Origin: DASQUK01 sp963756425
GTDB taxonomy: Bacteria; Actinomycetota; Acidimicrobiia; Acidimicrobiales; VFJN01
Assembly: GCA_963756425.1 (NCBI GenBank)
Contig: CAVWNW010000011.1
Coordinates: 124,001-188,000 of the forward strand
DNA length: 64,000 nucleotides
Direction: 5' to 3'
Notes under the pieces: model-generated
What the model was told of the DNA's origin: nothing
Databases searched by the model: none
The model's input: only the letters and a program-made list of their open reading frames with translations
Part shown: in pieces, positions 1 to 8,102 of the stretch
Numbering within the stretch: the first letter of the stretch is position 1
Layout: each line of letters begins with the position of its first letter
Position numbers and translations under genes: made by a program

Positions 1-947
1 ACGGCGCCTGCGAGGCCCGCGATCGGGAGCAGGAAGGTGACGGCGATGAGCCCGGGCGACTGCGTGTAGTAGGTGCTGGGCTCGATCCAGGGACCCAACC
101 GGTCGCCGCCGTAGAAGAACCAGTAGCCGAGGCCGCGCAGCACCTCGTGGCTCACCGACACCAGCGAGACGGTCCGCGCGGTCTCCGAATAGCTCAGGAT
201 CTCGAGGCCGTTGGTCGCCTGCACGCTGAGGCCGGCGATCCACCACGCGGACACGGGGATCGTCAGGACGCCGAGCCGGAGCACCGCCGTGGCCGCCCGC
301 CGCAGGTTCACCTCCTTGGCGACCCACACGGCGTGGACGAGCCACAGCGCCGGCGCCAGCCCCACGAGCAGCAGCGCCGTCGCGTTCACGCTCCCGCACG
401 TCGCGACGGTCAGGGCGAACAGCGCCGGATACCGCCAGCCCCTGGTGCGGACCGTCCGTATCGTGAACGCCACCAGCCAGGGAAGCCCGGCGAACGGCAG
501 CAGGATGGCCGACAGCCGAGCCACCAGCGTGAGGATGTAGGGGGACAGCGCGTACGCGAACGTGGCCACGACCACCCCCGCCCCGCGCCAACCCAGCGTT
601 CGCAGCAGGTACGCGACCCCGGCGCCGGCGGCGAAGATGATCGTCCCCCACCACAGGCGTTGGGCCATCCAGTCGGGGAACCCGACGGCGTCCGCGAGCC
701 AGAAGAAGGGCCCCATCGGCCACAGGTAGCCGATGGTCTGGTGCGTGACCGTCCCGGCCCCGAGCGCCGGATCCCACATCGACCATGACCGGCCCAGGAG
801 GCGGGCGGGATCGAGGTAGAGGAAGGTCTTGGTGTCGGCGCTCACCCAGCCCGGCTGGGTCAGGAGCAGGGGGATGTAGGCGACCGCGGCAAGCCCGACG
901 TGCAGGCGGACCGACGCCTGGCTGAGCCTCGGCAACGGATTTCTCAT
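1..947 (-). CDS. aftD: Alpha-(1->3)-arabinofuranosyltransferase, AftD/DUF3367 type (N-terminal part, cut by window edge)
   Basis: The first 315 residues of a large polytopic membrane enzyme that runs off the left edge. AftD enzymes transfer arabinofuranose from decaprenyl-phospho-arabinose onto cell-wall arabinan. The diagnostic N-terminal pattern is present: 'ADTK' (37-40), 'PMGPFFWL' (77-84) and 'QRLWW' (96-100), between hydrophobic stretches. The ATG overlaps the stop of the upstream GT4 gene by four bases (ATGA), so the two are translationally coupled. Identification rests on remembered family motifs, not on a search. Substrate specificity in this organism is inference, since arabinan has not been shown here. 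The remaining C-terminal domains lie outside the window. Confidence 0.8.
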   Translation of the reverse strand, partial: MRNPLPRLSQASVRLHVGLAAVAYIPLLLTQPGWVSADTKTFLYLDPARLLGRSWSMWDPALGAGTVTHQTIGYLWPMGPFFWLADAVGFPDWMAQRLWWGTIIFAAGAGVAYLLRTLGWRGAGVVVATFAYALSPYILTLVARLSAILLPFAGLPWLVAFTIRTVRTRGWRYPALFALTVATCGSVNATALLLVGLAPALWLVHAVWVAKEVNLRRAATAVLRLGVLTIPVSAWWIAGLSVQATNGLEILSYSETARTVSLVSVSHEVLRGLGYWFFYGGDRLGPWIEPSTYYTQSPGLIAVTFLLPIAGLAGA

Positions 948-2206
948 CGGGGTGAGCGGCGGGTGGTCACCTCGTCGGCCACGACCCGCATGAACGCGGT
1001 CGCGGCGGCGGTCCAGCTGAGCTGTGCGGCGCGGTCGAGCGCTCCCTGGCGGAGGCGCGCTCGCAACTCGTCGTCACCGAGCACGCGCGCCATGGCGGCT
1101 CCCAGCGCCTCGGGGTCGCCGGGGGCGAGCACACCGCTGACGCCGTCCACGACCGCGTCCTCGTGGCCGCTGATGCGGGAAGCCACCGCAGGCGTGCCGC
1201 ATGCGGCCGCCTCGGTGAGCGACAGGCCCCAGCCCTCCCGGGCCGAGGCCGATGCGACCACCCAGGCGCGCCGATAAAGGTCGATCTTGTCGGCCTCGTC
1301 GATCGAGCCCCGCAGGCTCACCCACGCACCGGCATCGAGCTCGTCGATGACCGACTCGATGAGCGGACGCTCGAACCCCTCGCCAACGATCTCGAGCCGG
1401 AGCGGATGGCCGAGGCGGCGACGGGCGATGTCGGCGGCGCGGACCAACACGTCGTAGCGCTTGACCGGAGCCAGGCGGCCGACCGCGACGACGAGCGGCC
1501 CTGCTTCCTTGGAGACGGGGCCGGGGGAGTAGCGGGAGTCGACGCCATTGGGGATGACCCGGATCCGACCCGGCGGCAACCCGAGCTCGTCCACCAGCTC
1601 GCGCTTTGACGACTCCGACACCGTGACGATCGTGGTCCGGCGGTAGAAGGCCGGCGCCACACGCCGCTCGAACAGCTCGCCCAGGACGCCGAGGCGAGGA
1701 CCGAGGGCCATCTTCCACATCTCGCCATGGACGTGGTGGATGATGATGACGCGGGGCCCGCGGTTCCACAGGGGGCTGAGAAACGGCATGCCGTTCCAGA
1801 TCTCGACGAGCACATCGCGGGGACCCGTCCGGCGGAACAGCTCGGCGGCTGCGGCGCGCGGGAACACCATGTGGCGGCCGGCCCGCCGCACGACCCGGTA
1901 GCCGTCCCGGACGTCCTCGGTGGGCTGGCCTTGAGCCCAGGACGTGCGGAGGGTGACGTCGAGGCCGGCGGCGGCCCAGCGGCGGGCCATCTCGTGGATG
2001 TGGAGCTCCGAGCCTCCGCCCTCCACGTCGTCGAGGTCGCGCCACGCGAGCACGTGGATGCGGCGAACGCCGGCGGCGGCCGCCAAGTCCCCGATCTTCG
2101 CGATCCCGTCACCGAGCGAATCATCGGGGTCATAGGTTCCTGTCGCGTCGTGCACGCCGCCGTCACCGTCCTCGGTCTCCCCAGCTAACGTGACCAGACC
2201 ATGCAC
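944..2206 (-). CDS. GT4-family glycosyltransferase
   Basis: A cytosolic GT-B glycosyltransferase, up to 420 residues. The recognisable domain begins at about residue 49 ('RRIHVLAWRDL'), with 'GGGSELH' in the acceptor half, 'NGVDSRYSPG' at the domain junction and the donor-binding E-x7-E region 'EGWGLSLTEAAACG'. GT4 enzymes usually move a sugar from a nucleotide or lipid carrier to a growing glycan. The longest frame starts at a GTG inside the first codons of the divergent methyltransferase gene, which is unlikely. An internal GTG at about residue 18 (near 2155) is a better start, but no leaderless -10 or Shine-Dalgarno sequence decides it. It overlaps aftD by four bases and is probably co-transcribed. 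Confidence 0.85.
   Translation of the reverse strand: MHGLVTLAGETEDGDGGVHDATGTYDPDDSLGDGIAKIGDLAAAAGVRRIHVLAWRDLDDVEGGGSELHIHEMARRWAAAGLDVTLRTSWAQGQPTEDVRDGYRVVRRAGRHMVFPRAAAAELFRRTGPRDVLVEIWNGMPFLSPLWNRGPRVIIIHHVHGEMWKMALGPRLGVLGELFERRVAPAFYRRTTIVTVSESSKRELVDELGLPPGRIRVIPNGVDSRYSPGPVSKEAGPLVVAVGRLAPVKRYDVLVRAADIARRRLGHPLRLEIVGEGFERPLIESVIDELDAGAWVSLRGSIDEADKIDLYRRAWVVASASAREGWGLSLTEAAACGTPAVASRISGHEDAVVDGVSGVLAPGDPEALGAAMARVLGDDELRARLRQGALDRAAQLSWTAAATAFMRVVADEVTTRRSPR
2186..2191 (+). promoter_or_regulatory. -10 element TAACGT, leaderless promoter
   Basis: TAACGT lies 9 nt before the ATG at 2201, with no Shine-Dalgarno sequence between. This matches the leaderless pattern seen throughout the window. 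Confidence 0.5.
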
Positions 2207-2995
2207 GCTAGTGCGACCGGCGACGTCGGTGATTCCCCAGGTGACACCACCGCCGCCGTGGCGCAGGCCGAGCTACTGGCAGCCCTGGATGGGGTGGAGG
2301 GATGGTTCAGCCCGGACCAGGTCGGCCGGCTGGCCGAACGTGCCGCCGCCGTGCCCCCCAGTGGGCGCATCGTCGAGATCGGCAGCTTTCGTGGCCGCTC
2401 GACGATCGCGATCGCCCGCTGCAGCCCGCCCGGTGTCGAGATCGTGGCCGTCGACCCCCATGCCGGCACCGACCGGGGGCCTCAGGAGATCGCGGGCTTC
2501 GTCGTCGCCGCCGAGGAGGACCACGAAGCGTTCCTTGCCAACCTCGAGCGTGCGGGCGTCCGCGATCGCGTCATCCACGTCCGCCGATTCAGCCAGGAGG
2601 CCCTGGCGGAGGTGGCCGGACCCGTCGACCTGCTGCACGTGGACGGCGCGCACCGCCTGGCGCCCGCACGCGACGACCTCCGCAGTTGGGGTGCCCGGGT
2701 CCCGCCGGGAGGCTGCCTGCTCGTGCACGACGCGTTCTCGTCGGTGGGTGTGACCGGGGCCATCGGCGCCGAACTGCTGTTGTCGCACCAATGGCGCTAC
2801 GTCGGGCGCAGTCGGTCGCTCGCCGAGTACCGACGGGAGTCGATGAGCGGACGGGCGCGGCTCCGCAACGTGGGCCGCCAGCTCGCCGAGCTGCCGTGGT
2901 TCGCCCGCAACCTGGCGATCAAGGCCCTGCTGGTGGCGCGGCTCGGCCCGCTGACGCGGGCCCTGGGCCACGACGGCCAGACCTGGCCGTATTGA
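2201..2995 (+). CDS. SAM-dependent class I methyltransferase (Methyltransf_24-like)
   Basis: A 264-residue soluble methyltransferase. The SAM-binding motif I is 'EIGSFRGRS' (59-67), followed by an acidic strand-2 end 'VAVDPHAG' and the 'DLLHVDGAH' motif (about 142-150) typical of the group with Asp/His near the active site. The C-terminus (about 185-264) is basic and may contact lipid or glycan. It stands alone on the plus strand between minus-strand glycosyltransferase genes and ends one base before the convergent GT2 gene. The likely role is methylation of an envelope sugar, which is inference from context. Confidence 0.8.
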   Translation: MHASATGDVGDSPGDTTAAVAQAELLAALDGVEGWFSPDQVGRLAERAAAVPPSGRIVEIGSFRGRSTIAIARCSPPGVEIVAVDPHAGTDRGPQEIAGFVVAAEEDHEAFLANLERAGVRDRVIHVRRFSQEALAEVAGPVDLLHVDGAHRLAPARDDLRSWGARVPPGGCLLVHDAFSSVGVTGAIGAELLLSHQWRYVGRSRSLAEYRRESMSGRARLRNVGRQLAELPWFARNLAIKALLVARLGPLTRALGHDGQTWPY

Positions 2996-2996
2996 C

Positions 2997-3776
2997 TCAA
3001 CGACGCGACGAGCGCCCCTCCGGCGCACCTGTCGCCGCACCGGCGGCGTCGGGCCTCGCCCCCCTGCGCAGCAGCCGGTCGCGCACGGTCCACCACGCGA
3101 CCAGTGACATGGCCTCACCGATGATGTGCCACGACAGCTTCGACACCCCGCGGACGCGGTCGTTGAACGTGATGGGCAACTCGACCATCCGGGCGCCCAT
3201 GCGGTGGGCCCGGTAGGCGAGCTCGACCTGCAACGCGTAGCCGGTGGCCCGGGTCGCGCCGGCCTCAATGACCTTGAGGACGCTGGCGCGATAGGCGCGA
3301 AAGCCCGATGTCGCATCGTGGATGCCCAGCCCGAGCAGTGTCGATGCGTAGAGGTTCCCACCGCGGGACAGCAGCCGCCGTACGGTGGGCCAGTCATAGA
3401 TGCTGCCGCCGGCGACGTACCGCGAGCCGATGACCACGTCGGCGCCCGCGTCCAGCTGCCGGAGCAGCTCGGGCAGCATCGCCGGGTCGTGGGAGAAGTC
3501 CGCGTCCATCTGCACGATCGCCTCGTAGCCACCGGCGAAGCCATGCGCGAATCCGGCCCGGTAGGCAACGCCGAGGCCGCTCTTCTCCGGCTGGACGAGG
3601 GTCTCGATCTGGCCTTCCTCATCGGCAGTCTGCTTGGCCAGCGCGGCCGTGCCATCGGGGCTGCTGTCGTCCACGACGAGGATGTCGGCCTCGGGGACTG
3701 ACGTCCGAAGTACCCGGAGGAGCTCGGTGATGTTCTCCGCCTCCAGGTACGTCGGGATGATGATCAGCGTCCTCAT
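2997..3776 (-). CDS. GT2 polyprenol-phosphate mannosyltransferase-like (Dpm1/Ppm1 type)
   Basis: A 259-residue GT-A enzyme without membrane segments. It opens with 'IIIPTYLEAENI', then 'DDSSPDGT' (36-43) and the metal-binding 'QMDADFSHDP' (about 89-98), and contains 'IGSRYVAGG', all typical of dolichol- or polyprenol-phosphate mannose synthases. Members transfer mannose from GDP-mannose to polyprenyl phosphate on the cytosolic face and so supply lipid-linked donors to GT-C enzymes such as those nearby. The mannose-1-phosphate guanylyltransferase at 51.9 kb could provide GDP-mannose. The last 20 residues are Ala/Gly/Arg-rich and not conserved. Donor identity is inferred. Confidence 0.85.
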   Translation of the reverse strand: MRTLIIIPTYLEAENITELLRVLRTSVPEADILVVDDSSPDGTAALAKQTADEEGQIETLVQPEKSGLGVAYRAGFAHGFAGGYEAIVQMDADFSHDPAMLPELLRQLDAGADVVIGSRYVAGGSIYDWPTVRRLLSRGGNLYASTLLGLGIHDATSGFRAYRASVLKVIEAGATRATGYALQVELAYRAHRMGARMVELPITFNDRVRGVSKLSWHIIGEAMSLVAWWTVRDRLLRRGARPDAAGAATGAPEGRSSRR

Positions 3777-3790
3777 ATCGGAATGTCCGT

Positions 3791-3811
3791 CCCCCGGTCG
3801 AACGTCGGGGG
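3791..3811. terminator. Hairpin between two minus-strand genes
   Basis: CCCCCG and CGGGGG flank a 9-nt loop, 15 nt before the GT2 start and 29 nt after the upstream stop. It could attenuate transcription between the genes. There is no U-tract. Confidence 0.3.
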
Positions 3812-3839
3812 GGCAACCTAGCGGGTTTGACCGTCGTAC

Positions 3840-6356
3840 TCAGGAATCGGCGCCGCTGGGGTGGCGGGCGCCGGACCAGGCGGCGACGGATGGACGATCG
3901 GAGGTGGCGTGCTCGCGGCGGGGCTCCGGTGGGGTGTCCGGCTTCGGCCGCCGGTTCCCCCGGGCGACCGCGACCATGGACGCGAGCGCCAACCCGTACG
4001 CCAGCGCTCCAGCCCAGAACGCGGTCGAGATGCCGAAGAACAGGGCGATCACCACCCCCAGGACGGATGCGCACACCGATGCGGCGCCGTTGATGCCCCA
4101 CAGAAACGCCGTCGGTGCGCCCGGAACCGTGGACGCAGCCCTCATGCCGAGCGCGAACGGCATCCCCATGACGAGCGCCAGCGGCGCCAGGAGGGCGACA
4201 GCGGTGCCGATGCGGACAGGGGTCGTGGCACCGTCGAGCGCCCGGAGGACCGCGGGAGTCGCGAACCCGGCGACGATCACGGTGGCGACGAGTGCGACGA
4301 GGGGCAGCAATCTCGAGCGGGCCCGGTCGTCGCGGACGATGCGCTCGGTCAGCATGCTGCCCAGGCCGCTGAAGACGAGGACCGAGAACAGGGAGACGGT
4401 CAGGCCGTACGTCGGATGGCCCAGGAAGATGCTCAGGCGCTGTAGCTGGGCGACCTCGATCAGCAGGAAGCCCAGGCCGATGCCCGCGAAGTACGTGTAG
4501 AGCGGCAGCTGGCGCCGGCGGTTCGTCCGGATCGCGGAGGTGCGCCCGGCCAGCAGGAGGGGAAGACCGACACAGCATGCCGCCAGCCCCAGGACGGAGA
4601 CCGCGAGCAGGCCCAGCACGAGGACCGGGCGGATCACGTAGTCATCGCGGCTGATGTCGCCGTTGAGGAAGGTGCCGATGTCCGCCATCTGGAAGAAGAA
4701 GGGCCGGTTGTCGCTCGGCGGCGAGATGTCGGCGTCGACCCGGTCGACGGCATCGCCGGGCCCCCCAGGCGCGGTCAGGGCCGCAAGGGTGGGATCGGCG
4801 GCGGCGTCGGGCGTCAGCACGGGTGTGAAGCCGAGCTCGCCGGCTCGGTCGGACAGGACGGTGAGGTCGTCCTCGGAGAAGGCGTCGGGACTCACCATGA
4901 CGGTCGCCAGGTCGACGCCGTAGGCGGTGGGCACGCGGTACGCAACGATGTGCTCGCGGGGATCGGCGACCCCGCGTCGGGTGAGGGCCTCCGAAGCCAG
5001 CGCGACCGTGCGATACGTCTCGAGCGGCTCGACCGGTCGGCCCTGGGCGTCGGCGGTGCGGAAATAGCGCGTGACCGTCAGGATGCCGTCCGCGCGAAGG
5101 CGGTCCAGGAACAGGTCCCACGCCTCGGTCGTGTACAACGAGTTCTCGGATAGGGCGAAGGCACCGGCGGCGCTGGCGGCCCATGTGTCGATGAGCGAGA
5201 TCTGGATGAGGTCGAAGCGCTGGTCGGTCCGGGCCAGGTAGCTGCGGGCCTCGTCGTTGACGATGTCGACCCGAGGGTCTCGGTCGATGTGACCCGTGAA
5301 GCCGCCGTAGACCCCGTTGGTGATGTCGACGATGTCGCCGTTGATCTCGGCACCCGTGACCGAGTGCTGATCGAACTCGAGGGCGGACAGGACGTCGACG
5401 CCGCCCCCGACTCCCACGACGTACACATCTGCGCCGTGGCGGACGTAGTGGGGCAGGTTCTGGATCTGACCGCGAAGGACGTCGCTCTCGGCCGGGTCGC
5501 CTGAGTAGCGAAAGAGAGATGTCCCGGCAGTGCTGTCGATGACCAGGCCGAGCGACGTCGTCGCCGGATCATCGGCGTCGCCGTCGACGGTCAGTCGCGA
5601 GAACGCGTTCCACCGCTCGTACGCGTGGTCGGGGTCGCGCTGCTCCTTCGCCCACAGGACCTTCAGCAACGGCGAGCCGCCGGCGTAGAGATGGCCGTTG
5701 ATCCCGGCAAAGCCGGCGAGCACCACAGTTGCGATCGCCGCGGTTGCGAGCCGACGGGCGTTGCCGTCGGCGATGGCGAAGGCGATCGCACCGGCGGTGG
5801 CGAAGGCGCCGATCAGCACGACGAGGCTCGGCCCGTCCAGGAAGGAGAAGAGCACGACCAGCAGCACGCAGCCGAGGCCTGCACCGACGAGGTCGACCGC
5901 GTAGAGCCGGTTGACCCGGCGGGGGAAGCGTGTCAGTGCCAGGCACACGACGATGCCGCTGAACACGAACGGGACGGAGACGACGCCGCAGGTGGCCACG
6001 ACCGATGCGATGCCCAGGACCGTCGCCCGGGGCGTGAACGGGATGGCGAGCTGGATCGCGAAGCAGACGGCCACGGCCACACCGAACAGCAGCGCGAAGA
6101 TCCAGAGCTGGCGGCCCACGCCGGCGACGGGGAACCACCGCGGGCGTAGGTGCACGATCAGCGCGCCCGCCGTCATCCCGAACAGCGCGACCGAGATCGC
6201 AACGAAGGCGAAGTGGTACCACATCGTGACGCTGAATATGCGGGTGAGCCCGATCTCGAGCATCAGAGTCGACAACGTCACCAGGAACACGCCGGCGTAG
6301 GTGCCGAGGCGGGGCTGGGGTGCCTCCGCGGCCGTCGGCGATGTGATTCCCCCCAT
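3840..6356 (-). CDS. Polytopic membrane protein with embedded spermidine-synthase-like domain (1)
   Basis: 838 residues: an N-terminal bundle of about seven membrane segments, a soluble Rossmann domain of the spermine/spermidine synthase fold (about 290-480), then a C-terminal bundle of about seven more. The nucleotide-binding loop reads 'VGVGGGVDVLSALE', followed by 'EINGDIVDI'. At the place of the aminopropyltransferase D-x-x-D-P signature it reads 'ISLIDTW', so the usual catalytic aspartate pattern is not kept and polyamine synthesis is doubtful. 'FALSENSLYT' resembles the substrate loop. The start has a GAGGGAG Shine-Dalgarno sequence. It shares architecture with the protein at 8099-10237. 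Function unknown; envelope context suggests a lipid or glycan substrate. Confidence 0.75.
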   Translation of the reverse strand: MGGITSPTAAEAPQPRLGTYAGVFLVTLSTLMLEIGLTRIFSVTMWYHFAFVAISVALFGMTAGALIVHLRPRWFPVAGVGRQLWIFALLFGVAVAVCFAIQLAIPFTPRATVLGIASVVATCGVVSVPFVFSGIVVCLALTRFPRRVNRLYAVDLVGAGLGCVLLVVLFSFLDGPSLVVLIGAFATAGAIAFAIADGNARRLATAAIATVVLAGFAGINGHLYAGGSPLLKVLWAKEQRDPDHAYERWNAFSRLTVDGDADDPATTSLGLVIDSTAGTSLFRYSGDPAESDVLRGQIQNLPHYVRHGADVYVVGVGGGVDVLSALEFDQHSVTGAEINGDIVDITNGVYGGFTGHIDRDPRVDIVNDEARSYLARTDQRFDLIQISLIDTWAASAAGAFALSENSLYTTEAWDLFLDRLRADGILTVTRYFRTADAQGRPVEPLETYRTVALASEALTRRGVADPREHIVAYRVPTAYGVDLATVMVSPDAFSEDDLTVLSDRAGELGFTPVLTPDAAADPTLAALTAPGGPGDAVDRVDADISPPSDNRPFFFQMADIGTFLNGDISRDDYVIRPVLVLGLLAVSVLGLAACCVGLPLLLAGRTSAIRTNRRRQLPLYTYFAGIGLGFLLIEVAQLQRLSIFLGHPTYGLTVSLFSVLVFSGLGSMLTERIVRDDRARSRLLPLVALVATVIVAGFATPAVLRALDGATTPVRIGTAVALLAPLALVMGMPFALGMRAASTVPGAPTAFLWGINGAASVCASVLGVVIALFFGISTAFWAGALAYGLALASMVAVARGNRRPKPDTPPEPRREHATSDRPSVAAWSGARHPSGADS

Positions 6357-6371
6357 GCCCGTCAGACTCCC

Positions 6372-8102
6372 TCAGCAGTGCCTGTACAGCTCGAACAGGC
6401 CCCGCCCGCGATAGCCCTCGCCGTACGACTCGATCAAGCAGAACTCCTCCTCGATCGCGTCGTTCGGCTCGTTCGGTCCGAAGTTGCGCGAGTCGTTGGG
6501 TTCGTCCCAGTTGGCGTAGATCGACGACAGGACGACGACGTCGGCCCGCCGGAGCTCGTCGGCCATCCCCGAGTCGTCGGCGTTGGCGATGCCCGGATCC
6601 ATCTCGATGTAGCGCGTGGCCGGCTCGAGCTCCGGCATCAGGTAGTACAGGTACGCCTCGCTGTAGGGCGTCTTGCGCAGGTCGACAGGTCCGACGAACA
6701 GGGTGTCGCCGGGTTCGGTGGTGCGCTCGAGGTCCAGGAGCATGGCGTTCACTGCGTCGGCCGCCTCGGGACGGCCGTAGGGGAACACGCGGTCGCCGCG
6801 GCGCATGGTACCGGCCTCGATCGGGTCGACGCCGAAGCTGCGGCCCACGTAGTCGCCGTAGACACCCCAGACGAAGGTGGGGGCGAGCGCCAGCGTTGCC
6901 ACCACCGGCACCGCGACGGCCAGGACTGCTGCGCGCCGCTGCGGCCAGGCGGGGCGCCAGGCACGTTGCCCCTCGATCACCGCCGCCGGCAGGAAGCCGA
7001 GCGGCACGCAGCTCACCCAGGCGAGGTGCGTCGAGTCCGCCCGCTGGATGGCCTGCGGGAGCAGGCCGACGCAGAAGAGGGCCATGACCAGGAGACGGCG
7101 GTCGCCCCGGCGGGCTGCCGCCACGCCGGCAGCCACGAGGCCCGCGGTCGCGGCCAGCAGGAGTCCCACCCACAGGGTGAGCTGGGCGGGACTGGCGGGC
7201 GCCGGCAACGGCCACGCCGGCTCGATGAACGCCCCGACCCGCTGGAGGAACCCGTCGAAATGGCCCCATGAGGGTGGGAACGGAAGGCTGCGGCCGCCAC
7301 GGAGTTCGAACACCGGCTCGATGACGAGGCCCTCCACCACGTTGCCGACGCCCGCCGTGGCGAGGTGGACCGCGTACGGTGCCAGCCCGATCGCGAGGCC
7401 ACCGGCCAGGCGCAGCCGTGCCCCGCGATCCAGGCCCCACCACAGCACCACGGCCGACAGCCCGAGCGCAGCGACGAGATCCGGCCGGTAGAGCAGGGCG
7501 ACGCCGGCCAGCACCCCGGCGACGGCGAACAGGCGCGAGCGACGTCGCGAGGTCGTCGGAGCGGCCCGGCCGGCGAGAGCGGCGCTGAGCGCCCACAGCC
7601 CGAGCGCCAGGCCCCCGGGCCACGCCATGGCGACGAGTCCGGCCGGGGGCAGCAGCACGACCGCCGTCAGGACCGCACCGGCGGCGGCTACCCAGCGGCC
7701 CCAGGGACGCATCAGCGCGAAGACGCCGAACACGACACCGATCAGCTGCAGCAAGCCCACCACGCGCTCCACCGCGAGCGTCGTACCGAACACGTCGAAG
7801 ACACCCGCCAGGACCCACAAGCTCCCGGGGCCGTACAGGTGGAGGAAGTCGCGATTCGCGATCTGCCCCTCGAGCACCAGCTCGGGGAAGGCGAGCATGA
7901 ATCCCTCTTCCATCGGCGACCCCGGCGCCCGCCAGAGCTCGACGACGGGCAGCACGCACGCAACGGCAACGATGGCCACCGGAGGCAGCCACGGCAGAGC
8001 GCGTCGGAGGTCGCGCCGACCCCGCGGCGCGCCCGGATCGACGGTCGACCCCGCAGCGGGCGCTGCCATCAGTGCGACCCCATCGGTCCCGGCGTCAGTC
8101 AA
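6372..8102 (-). CDS. Polytopic GT-C-like membrane glycosyltransferase
   Basis: 576 residues with about ten hydrophobic segments between residues 36 and 430, then a soluble C-terminal part of about 150 residues. After the first membrane helix comes an extracytoplasmic loop with acidic residues ('SPMEEGFMLAFPE') followed by 'HLYGPGSLW', the layout of GT-C enzymes that use lipid-phosphate sugars. The annotated start is a TTG whose last bases overlap the stop of the upstream gene (TTGA). An ATG 11 codons downstream is the alternative. It sits between the two spermidine-synthase-like membrane proteins with 15 bases to the next gene, so the three probably form one operon. The transferred sugar is unknown. 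Confidence 0.65.
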   Translation of the reverse strand: MTDAGTDGVALMAAPAAGSTVDPGAPRGRRDLRRALPWLPPVAIVAVACVLPVVELWRAPGSPMEEGFMLAFPELVLEGQIANRDFLHLYGPGSLWVLAGVFDVFGTTLAVERVVGLLQLIGVVFGVFALMRPWGRWVAAAGAVLTAVVLLPPAGLVAMAWPGGLALGLWALSAALAGRAAPTTSRRRSRLFAVAGVLAGVALLYRPDLVAALGLSAVVLWWGLDRGARLRLAGGLAIGLAPYAVHLATAGVGNVVEGLVIEPVFELRGGRSLPFPPSWGHFDGFLQRVGAFIEPAWPLPAPASPAQLTLWVGLLLAATAGLVAAGVAAARRGDRRLLVMALFCVGLLPQAIQRADSTHLAWVSCVPLGFLPAAVIEGQRAWRPAWPQRRAAVLAVAVPVVATLALAPTFVWGVYGDYVGRSFGVDPIEAGTMRRGDRVFPYGRPEAADAVNAMLLDLERTTEPGDTLFVGPVDLRKTPYSEAYLYYLMPELEPATRYIEMDPGIANADDSGMADELRRADVVVLSSIYANWDEPNDSRNFGPNEPNDAIEEEFCLIESYGEGYRGRGLFELYRHC